DNA of 64,000 bases from Chlorophyllum brunneum. Lineage: Eukaryota; Basidiomycota; Agaricomycetes; Agaricales; Agaricaceae. This document shows positions 55,688 through 64,000 of the stretch, one piece after another. The stretch lies in NCBI GenBank assembly GCA_963576785.1, contig OY756149.1, positions 2,046,001 through 2,110,000 of the forward strand, given 5' to 3'. Numbering within the stretch: position 1 is the stretch's first letter; every line of letters begins with the position of its first letter. The notes below the pieces were generated by a model that was not told the DNA's origin, did not search any database, and worked only from the letters and a program-made list of their open reading frames with translations. A program made the translations under genes and the position numbers.

Positions 55688-56835
55688 ATTAGTGGCGTTG
55701 TGTGATTGTTGGGTCGCAAGAGGGGATGAAAAACGTATGAGTATCTTTCTGAGATCATGCAAGCAATTTGTGCGGCGCCTTATATGTGCCAAACCTTTTG
55801 TCGTATTTCTAATCGACCGTGAAGAAGGGACAAGGTGTAGTAATCCTCTCGTGCATTTTTACAACCACTCCGCGTACGTGGGCGCGGAATGAAAGTGTCC
55901 GCTGTGCTCGCAGCCCCAACCCTTCATCCCACTCACCAAGGACAGTGAGCCATGGGGTTCTATAAATAGCCTGTCGTAAGTGCCGTTCCTCCGTTGCTGA
56001 CTCGCGCCGGCTGTTTACCGCTAAGATCGCTTTATAGGGTGTACGCAGATGGCCGGTGGCAGGGATTTTCAACCACTCCACGGTGATGGTGGACATACCA
56101 TTCTTCCATTGGCAATGTGGGACGGCTATGACAGGACGCAGATGTGGTCTCCCTTACGTACAGCATCATTCCAATGAACATTTTTATTTGATTGGGGTGG
56201 GAAACGATAGAATGGCAATAAGCGTATGTAATGGTCCTGAAGAAAGGAATGACAAAACAACCGGCGATGTGGAAGAGGACCGTTTGCTAGAAAAAAAGAT
56301 CAAGGTGCATGAAACGCAAACAAAGTTAAACGATTGTCGCTCGCGTACCACGGGAATCATGTAAATCCCCCATCATCATCAGTATCCTTTACGCCATGGG
56401 TGTAGTCAAATGATGACTTGGATAATCTCGTGCGTGAAGCTCCGGACGAAGACTGTTGTAGAGTGGGACTCAGGGACCGTAGTTCTGGCGTTGGATTGCG
56501 GTGTTGAGTTGGTACGATGATGTACTAGTTACCCTGTTACTATAATGACTCAGCCTGCTCATACCATATAACCAAGTCACAAGCTTTGTACCATTGAAGA
56601 CTACCCTTGCACAGTACCGAGAAGGACGCCGTCAGCAGGCGACCTTACCGAAGTGGCACAGACGAATATTCGAGGGTCGAGAAGGAGCTACACTGCGTTT
56701 GCCATTGGTGGTTTAGGTAGCATGCTAACAAACACGTCGCAGAATAGATGCCAGGGCTACCCGTGCCGTGGGAGAGGGACTTGGCGTACTCACGAAGCAC
56801 TGCCACGAGGCCCATATGTCATCAGATGGTAACTG
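55688..56835. other. Intergenic between AKR-3 and the right inverted arm
   Basis: Contains the AKR-3 promoter. Frames at 55809-56096 (minus) and 56056-56364 (plus) overlap and show no domain. No gene is called. Confidence 0.4.
55756..55815 (-). promoter_or_regulatory. AKR-3 promoter, diverged form of the shared element
   Basis: GATCATGCAAGCAATTTGTG, then CCTTATATGTGCCAAACCTT and TTGTCGTATTTCTAATC. The TATA-like core and the flanking GTCGTATT-CTAATC are kept, while the dyad arms are partly lost. About 95 bp upstream of the ATG. Confidence 0.45.
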
Positions 56836-59480
56836 TGTTTACCTAAATTCGGAAACTGCAAAGTGATTTACCCAGACCACAGCAAGTATGTTGTATAAAA
56901 AGGTGTTAAGGAACAGCAGAACCTCCCTCTGAACCTGTATCATCTGCAATATGTCTAGCAACCCCCCACCCTTTGAGCCTCATTCCGTGGACCTAGTCTC
57001 CGTAAAAGACAGCCATATCACACGCGTCAGCCTCTATTCGTCGCGCGCAGAGATCACACGCCTCTTCAGGTTCAATGTCAAAGTTGGACTCAACCACATC
57101 AACATCAGTGGACTCCCCAACGCTCTTGACAAGGACTCATTGAAGTACACCAGTTTTCCAAACCGTTTTGGTCATGCATGCTGACCTTGGGATAGAGTTG
57201 AAGGCACCGGGAATGCGACCATCCATGACGTGACAATTTCGTCTATCCCACCCTCCACGAGACCAACCCGGTCAGACCAGCTCGAGCAGCTGTTGCGGAA
57301 AAAGAAGAAAACTGAACAGGCAGTGGAGAGGTGCTCCCTCGCTATAAAATCACTAGAGACTTACCTTGGAACACTCAACGTGAAAGATGTCGGTGTTTCC
57401 GAAGTCGCGAATATTGTGAAGAACTACCAAACCACAGGGGAGGCGTTGGACAACGAGGCCACTGAGCTTCGTGACGAATTGGAAAGGCTCGACATTGAGA
57501 TCAATGCAGAAAAGAAAAAGCTTACTGGCCCTATGGACGACCAGAATCTTAGAATGAAGGCGAGCGTCGGTATTTTCGCGGATGCTGAGGGTGAGGTGGA
57601 AATCAGGCTCATCTACGGTTCGTTATTCTTCAAGATCTTCTCGACACTGCTAATCGCGTCCATAGCTGTACACAGAGCGCGTTGGAATGCTCTGTACGAC
57701 ATTCGGGTAGACATGCACGCGAAGGAGAAGCAAGTTGAATTAACGTATAAAGCGTCAATCACACAAACCACGGGTGAAGTGAGTCGTTTCACGTCTTTTT
57801 TCTTTTGGCTTGGTTGTGTCTCATATCCCTTGCAGGACTGGAGAGATGTAGATCTGATTCTCGAAACGGCAGAACCGACATTTGGTGCTGGACTACCTCA
57901 GCTCTCTCCTTGGACAATCTCTGTTCATCGGCCGATGTCTACTGTACCCACGAAGACCATGAGCCGTTCTATGACACGGCGCATGTCGGCTATACAGCCA
58001 GCTTCAGCGCAATTCATGCCCCAAACTGAGAGCCTCGCGGGAGGAACTTTGGATATGGAACTACTAACAACCCATGTGAGCTCAAAGGGCAATATCTCAG
58101 CCACCTTTACGGTGCCGGGGAAAATCGACATCCCTTCCGATGGCGCCGTACACAATGTCACGATAACAAAGTTGAACCTAGACGCAAAGATGCGCTGGAT
58201 AACTATACCAAAAAGGGAAGCCAAGACCCATCTAAACGCAAGTCGTTTCGACTGTTCTACCTTTTGATCACTAAACTCGATCCGAACTTTCCAATAGGGT
58301 AAAATCAAGAATGCGTCCGAGTACACGTTGCTGAGTGGCCAAGGGAGCATATATGTAAATGGCAGTTTCATCGCACGCACCAATATTCCTCCCGTTAGCC
58401 CTGAAGAAAGTTTCGATTGTCCTCTCGGGTTTGTGTTCTCCTCCTTCATCACTCAGGCTAGACCTTAGGATTTTCTTCTACATAGACTCGACCCCTCCGT
58501 CCGAGTGACATACCATCCTCGCATCAGGAAAACCACGCGTACCGGGTTCTACAACAAGACAACCACCCAGGTCTACACCCAAAGAATCACTGTTTTCAAT
58601 ACGAAAACGACTGTGATCGACGATCTCAAGGTTACAGATCAATTCCCCTTCTCGGACGATTCCCTCATCACGGTTAAGAATATTAGCCCCGCGCTTGTGG
58701 ATGTTCTCAAGGAATCGACTTCTGGTGAGATCAGGGTTCCTGAGAAACTCAAGATATCTTCTGGTATTTTTGCACAATGGAATGGGGCTGACGAGCCTGA
58801 CATGAATGTTGAGTCGCTCGGGAAGGATGGGAAATTTGATTGGATCTGCTCTGTTCCAGCTCAAGGCAAGATCGATCTTTTCTTGCAGTATGAGGTAACC
58901 ACACCTCCCCGCACCCAAATCACGGGGATATGAGTTATTGAATACTCTCAAATTTTACTTTGTAAAAATTGTATCATGTTCGAGCAGGACAGAAATATTA
59001 TAGACGGAAACTATACACATTTTGAATGCACGTTAACAACCATCCGGGACCGTGCTTGAATCCACGTAGTTTGCTGCATCCACCCCCAGTCCTCTACTGG
59101 CAAAGACTTTCCACAATAAGCACTTGTTCGCCCCCTTGTAACGGTTAGCGTCAGCCTGGATCCAGGCGTCACGAGCGCTGACAACTGGACATTGATGAGC
59201 GATAATCTCTTAGTAGTTGAAGAGAGGAACATACACGTGGGGTTGCATGGTTGGAGGGCCAGAGCGTCGATCAAAAGGTGCAAGAAAACAACATTTCCTT
59301 CTGATCCCGTTGGGTCAGCTCGCGAGGTTGCTGACCACCCATGGGCGTCGACAAGAGCAGCGTAAACATTGTGAAGCATGTTAGCCCAGATTTCTCCAAT
59401 TCCTAGTTAATGCATTTTAGGTTGAGCCTTAGTCCTAGGAAAGGACTAAGCGTACCGTGCAATTCTGTTCGTCCTTTCAT
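56836..59480. repeat. Right arm of the large inverted repeat
   Basis: Reverse complement of 36541-39128. It carries DUF4139 copy 2 and the terminal exons of the intact fungalysin gene. Since fungalysin continues uninterrupted to 61666 only on this side, this arm is probably the source. Confidence 0.88.
56951..58933 (+). CDS. DUF4140/DUF4139 (MuiA-like) protein, copy 2, 569 aa
   Basis: Exons 56951-57144, 57196-57617, 57666-57778, 57836-58237, 58298-58428 and 58486-58933 match the exons of copy 1. Intron 4 (58238-58297) again starts GCAAGT. Domain layout is the same: SSRAEITRLFRF and NISGLPNALDKD, coiled coil, then the DUF4139 half ending VTTPPRTQITGI. Exon 4 is one codon shorter than in copy 1. 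It also holds a patch (57930-58045; MSTVPTKTMSRSMTRRMSAI) that differs strongly from copy 1 while the flanks are almost identical. The gene ends 99 bp from the stop of the convergent fungalysin gene. Both copies look functional. Confidence 0.92.
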
Positions 59481-61666
59481 ACTTGAGTACCTCAGAGGAT
59501 TTACAGTTCTGGAAAGTGGCATTTCATCCAAGTATTGAGAACTACTCAACGAAGAACTTACGTCGAAGTGGAATACGCATGGGTGCGTACTCCGGGTGCC
59601 CAGTTACTCACGTATTGTCCCATGACGTAGTCGGGCACAGCGTTTGAATTGTGTTCCGTCCATCTGGTAGGGTAAATCAACAACAAGTAATTCAAGGGGA
59701 TGAAGAAATGAACGCACTCTGCGACTGCATCTGACCAACCTAGGAGGAAAGCTAAGCAAAGTGTAGTTTAAGCACGACACGAAATCCTACCTTCACCCAA
59801 CCCGCCAGCCTCGGTAGTTTGCAAACAAGCGGCTGTTCCACCTCCAGTCATTCGATTTGACATCCCATGTGTATTCTCGTGCACTACGATATCGTTCTCA
59901 AGGGCACCGTCCCTCATCGGCTGATCGCATCCAGTCAGTCAACGCTTCAAAAGACTATGACACCAACCCGTACCTGAATATAATCCCATAAGAACATTCC
60001 TTTCGAAATTGTGAGCGTGATCATCACAATCGGTCAGGCTACAACTACATACTCATAAGAGGCATTTGACCACTGTTTAAAGTGTATTAGGGCCTTATTA
60101 GTTATTGGAGAAAATTGACTTACTCGGGTGGGGTTGCAAAGTCCGCATTATCCAAGCCCGCAGAGCTTTGGACGGAAACTTGGACCGGATCATTACCCTT
60201 TCCTCCCTTGCCGAAGTTGTTCGTTTGGAAGTTGAATGCAGACTATGGTCATATGAGTTAACACGTCGTCATTTATGTGGTAGGGTGCACCTCAGTGAAT
60301 CCGTAGCTAAGATTTCGTTAGCACGATGGTCGTCTCTGAGGGGGTATTGGCTCACCGGTACATGATATCGTGGACGGTGTTAGCTAAGTAGAATGCGTTT
60401 GTCCTTGCAGCGTCTACGTTAGTCTGGACTGTGGGCTGGACTGTGGGGTCTTGCTTATAGATGAAGTTGAGTACAGGAGATGAGGCGCTTGTACGGGCAG
60501 TCTCCGTAGTGTCTTTGAACGCGAGAGCATTATTGCCTCTGTTAAGGGATGCATAAGCAATAAGCGGTATGAGAACATAGTGAATACTGACGTAGTAGTT
60601 CTAAGTGGATATGTTATCCGTCAGCTTTACAAAGGAACCAATCAATGTTCGGGCTTACGTATAGTTCGTGCTTCCGTCTGAATGCCATCCCATTGGGGAA
60701 GAGAAGCTGTCCCATGGGTCTGTAAGAGTCTCGAAGCCCTGGGTTAAGACCTGCTTTTGAATTGGGAGGACGAGATACTGGTAGAACGTTAGTGGACCAA
60801 TCGGACATGACTTTCGTGATATGTTGTGCGTACAGAGGCTTTAGCAACGAAATCCGTCACGTGTACTAGTTCTCCGGAGTGGGCATCAACGAATGCGTCA
60901 TACCACGTTCCCTTAGCTTCGTTCTGGATTTGCATTGAATGTGTCAGCACCAGAGATCCGTCGTCCTTGGCGATGTATTGAATTGATGTTGGTTGTCCGT
61001 TGTGGGTGCCATCAAGGGCCTCTTCGGCAATTGAGATTGCTTTTTCCAATGTGATGGAGGGTGTACCAGACGCAACGCTTTCTGCTGTACGGTCAGTGAG
61101 ATCCTTCGATATCATTGCGTCGAATGGCCTACTTGGTTTGACGAAAGACGAGCCAAAGGCTACGACCTTGTTATCATGATTGAACGCGACGTTTGCCACA
61201 GCATTCGCGACGGGGACGCCATTCTGTCAATGCAGCAATTAGCATCTGGACATTCGGGGAGATGGTGTCGTCACTTGTGTCTGCTTGACATAACCGTGTC
61301 GTGCGGTTTCTCCTGAATAACCAGATTTGAACGAGATGGTGTCGGATCCAACACCAAGTTGCGACTGAACGAAGGAAATCGAGGATGCTTCTAAATCAGG
61401 GTCATCGCGCAAGGACAATGGGTGATCCACTCCCGCATCAAATGTCTGGAGAAAAATGTTAAAATTAAGTCGAAAGTAAATATTTTCGTATTTTGACTGA
61501 CCTGGAATGTTGATGGTGGGTGATAGGTGTGCAACTCTAGGCCCCGGCCCACGATTCGAGCATGATGTGTATCAGCTCTGAGCACCTTTGGCGACGGAGC
61601 CGCAAAAATCTGGCAACAGACGGTCGAAAGGGCAACGATTGCAGCTAGTTTCGCAGAGGATGCCAT
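59033..61666 (-). CDS. Fungalysin (M36 secreted metalloprotease), about 608 aa, 15 exons
   Basis: [20 protein letters not shown] is a signal peptide. The prodomain follows, with an FTP-like start ([28 protein letters not shown]), and runs through VVAFGSSFV and [13 protein letters not shown]. The mature part begins near [11 protein letters not shown]. The zinc site is complete: HENTH (HEXXH, minus strand near 59889-59903) and the downstream Glu in [11 protein letters not shown]. Other family marks are [53 protein letters not shown] and [20 protein letters not shown], and the protein ends STVPDGC. Very small exons occur (16 nt for YGFTE, 20 nt for GQMPLM), and all introns keep frame. Such proteases degrade extracellular protein during saprotrophy or host contact. 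A 3' fragment is duplicated in the left inverted arm. Confidence 0.92.
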
Positions 61667-63006
61667 GGAGCCACGCGATCAAGGAATAAAGACAGGGTAC
61701 TTGTCGGTTCTATCGAACAGCATATCCGTCTCAAAGGCGGTCTTATACCCGGAAGAAGTTGCGCAAAATATTAAAAAGCCCTGACGAGCCACATGGGCAC
61801 CTTGACATCGTGATCGGCTTCACCTAACGCGACCCCTTCATGGAATTACGAATGCCAACGAGACAGCCCGCATTGGACTACCGTAATTGACGGAATATAG
61901 CCTCCAAATAGCATATTAACATGACCTGATAGCTAGCACCAGGTTGAGAACGCGCCTGCGTGGGTATTCCAGTACGCTTTATAGCAATCCATGTCGTCCA
62001 GAACATCTAATATTAGAGGTTTCGATTTCGGAACATGCGGTACGAAGGGGTTCAACTGAATCAGGCTGACAAGATGCCGGGTGGAATGTCATTGCGAATG
62101 ACCTTCTGAAAACTGATTGTTGGGGTCTGGTGCATGTTCCCGCGGCGAAATGTGGGTATAGACGGATAATCATCGTTTTCATGGTTGGAGTTAGGGTTTT
62201 AGGCCTGACATGACACACGACTTGCGGAGTACCCCATGGGCATGGAGATAAGGAGTTAGGGAGTTGCTCGAGGGTAATAGGGTTGCGTGCTCACTTCGCC
62301 CAGTATCAAATATCCCGCCGGCTTCCCAAGGTCAACAACTCCTGAGAAATCAATTTACACTGTCAATACAAAGTCTCTGTGCACACATTTGACCAAAAAC
62401 GTACCCGAGTCGTCTGCTTCGACTTGGTCGAACATGAATATCTATGCTCACATGCCAGAACCAGACCATAGTGACGATGATTTCCCGTGTGATACCGATA
62501 TCTTCCCTTGTCCTAATAATAGTGTGTAAGAGTACAATGGGAGTAAGAGCGGGCTAGTGTTGACGTGGGTGGATATCTATATCCAGGCCCGCAGCGTTGA
62601 AGCTGACGATCGTTCTGTTGGGCAGGGACCAGAAATAACGGTGATACCGTTTATATCATCTCCGAAGCGATCAGTCAGCAACACCGTTCGGCGTTATGTG
62701 CGACGTTAGTGTAGTGGCCAATCATCTGATGTCGATATAGGGTATATTCATAGGTTACAGCATACGACGCGCGCGACATCCAGAAATACCTGTAAGGTAT
62801 GATCCAACGACGTCCGAGTTAGTGCTGAGGATACCCTGCACGGGCCGAGATAGATGGCACGCACTTTTTATCAACCGGGTGGCATCCCGTACCTCCATAA
62901 AAACCTATTCGGAACAGGGAAGGCCACGTCAGGGCTAACAAAATCCCTAATGAATCGCTCGCTTACGTGCTTCATGTAACCATTTCGTGGCACTTGGGGC
63001 CGGGTA
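61667..63006. other. Intergenic, promoter side of fungalysin
   Basis: No gene is supported. A short plus frame (62287-62529) has an acidic tail but no recognisable features. Confidence 0.4.
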
Positions 63007-64000
63007 TCACACCCTAACCTTCCGAACATCCCAACGAACCTTCGCGTTCCCCTCTACACCTGGTCCATAGTCTGAATCTCTGAAGAGTACGATGACTTTT
63101 CCACCAGTCGCGCCAGGCGCGCCGTCCCAGTGATCTACTCGCCTCAGTTTCCCGCATTTCCACGCCAAGACACTCGCAATCTCGTCGTTCTTCCTGATGC
63201 GACTGCGGTCGGTCATGAGAATATTCGCATTATGGTTAGGAGGAGGGATGTAAGTGGCCCCGGCGGAGCCAGTACTGGTGTCGTTTGGTAGTGTGCCATT
63301 GTTGGGAAGCGCGTTGGGCGAAATTTCATAGAAGAATTTGACACCATGGAACGTCGTCAACTCCTCAAAGCCAGACAACGCCTCCGCCCATTCAACCATG
63401 TTCGTCACAGGACCTTGTGCTTGCCCTCTCCCCCCACTGGTATTTGATCCATATCCAGACAAAGGGTTGTTATTATTGGGACCAGCAGAACGTAATCGTC
63501 GACCAACATCCAGCCAAGTCAATCCAGGCACACACCGAGCCAGCACCCGAATATCATCTAAGTCACCCCAACCCTCCACTTCAACCCTCTTCACGGTTGC
63601 ACCAGCTTTCCGTAAATTCCTGTAGAACTCCTCATTCACATTTGAGGCATTGGGTGTACCATCCGAGATGTATTTCTCCGTCCCGGACGAAGAGCTGGGG
63701 TTAGATCCAAGAGCTGCTCCCATCAGTTTAAATCCCTTGATGACTTGCAGGGGCCTCGGTTCGTCACATTCGGCTCGGAGTATCATGTTTATCACATCGC
63801 GGTTGGCATGTAGCTCACGAAGTTTGGGTAGCATGTTACGCGGGGGTTCACGAAGGCGTCTGAATTGAGGAGTAGGACCTACGTCAAGGACTTTCAGTGT
63901 TTCGAGATTTGAGTGTGCCAAGAGGAAAGTCTGGAGCGGATTCTGGTAGACAGTGGTTGTAGTCGGAGCAGGAACGGAGGAATCACTTGACAAATACGCT
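63007..64000 (-). CDS. Leucine-rich, F-box-associated-like protein, C-terminal part (5' end beyond window)
   Basis: An open frame of about 331 codons runs from the window edge to the stop at 63007. Leucine-rich units are visible (FLLAHSNLETLKVLDVG, MLPKLRELHANRDVINMIL, VKRVEVEGWGDLDDIRVLAR, VPGLTWLDVG, FEELTTFHGVKFF), separated by Ser/Gly/Asn-rich inserts. It ends in a compact basic segment (GNAKVRWDVRKVRV). This pattern is common in the many basidiomycete F-box/LRR-like proteins, but the F-box itself would lie upstream, outside the window. No start codon is visible. Family level is tentative. Confidence 0.65.
   Translation of the reverse strand, partial: AYLSSDSSVPAPTTTTVYQNPLQTFLLAHSNLETLKVLDVGPTPQFRRLREPPRNMLPKLRELHANRDVINMILRAECDEPRPLQVIKGFKLMGAALGSNPSSSSGTEKYISDGTPNASNVNEEFYRNLRKAGATVKRVEVEGWGDLDDIRVLARCVPGLTWLDVGRRLRSAGPNNNNPLSGYGSNTSGGRGQAQGPVTNMVEWAEALSGFEELTTFHGVKFFYEISPNALPNNGTLPNDTSTGSAGATYIPPPNHNANILMTDRSRIRKNDEIASVLAWKCGKLRRVDHWDGAPGATGGKVIVLFRDSDYGPGVEGNAKVRWDVRKVRV

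Noticed and set aside
36541..59480. Inverted repeats as terminal repeats of a giant transposon (Starship-like or TIR element)
   Set aside because: The arms are ordinary gene duplicates, with DUF4139 and a protease 3' end. No tyrosine recombinase, transposase or target-site duplication was found in the interior.

Overview
This window reads as nuclear DNA of a filamentous basidiomycete, most likely an Agaricomycete. Genes are broken by many short introns (about 42-79 nt, 5' GTNNGT, 3' YAG, CTRAY-like branch points). The protein families also fit: a NACHT P-loop protein of the mushroom type, fungalysin M36 protease, a MuiA-like DUF4140/DUF4139 protein, omega GSTs, and long Ser/Pro-rich transcription factors with long upstream regions. 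I saw no rRNA, tRNA, CRISPR array or autonomous transposon. All exon structures were worked out by hand from splice signals and frame continuity.

Left part (1-36.2 kb) is housekeeping and regulatory. In order: a truncated coiled-coil protein with two MCB-like boxes upstream (minus); a Ser/Pro-rich unknown (minus); a 4EHP/eIF4E2-type cap-binding protein (minus); an unknown 222-aa protein (minus); a decayed aldo-keto reductase (AKR); a RUS/DUF647 protein containing a 10-nt exon (plus); a 5-kb stretch without genes; a bHLH factor (minus); an LCB3-type sphingoid-base-phosphate phosphatase (plus); a tail-anchored unknown (plus); an AT-hook protein (plus); and a bZIP factor (plus).

Right part (36.5-61.7 kb) is a duplication-rich accessory island. 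Two inverted arms of about 2.6 kb (36541-39128 and 56836-59480) each carry a full DUF4139 gene and the 3' end of a fungalysin gene. They enclose about 17.7 kb holding two tandem omega-class GSTs, one intact mitochondrial ornithine-type carrier with a carrier relic beside the first GST, a broken NACHT gene, an orphan ORF, and three tandem intact AKRs sharing a promoter dyad. The complete fungalysin gene lies just outside the right arm, so the right side is probably ancestral and the left arm the copy. The content (GST, AKR, secreted protease, NACHT) suggests a fast-evolving stress/detoxification locus; that functional grouping is inference.

The window ends in a truncated leucine-rich protein (63007-64000).
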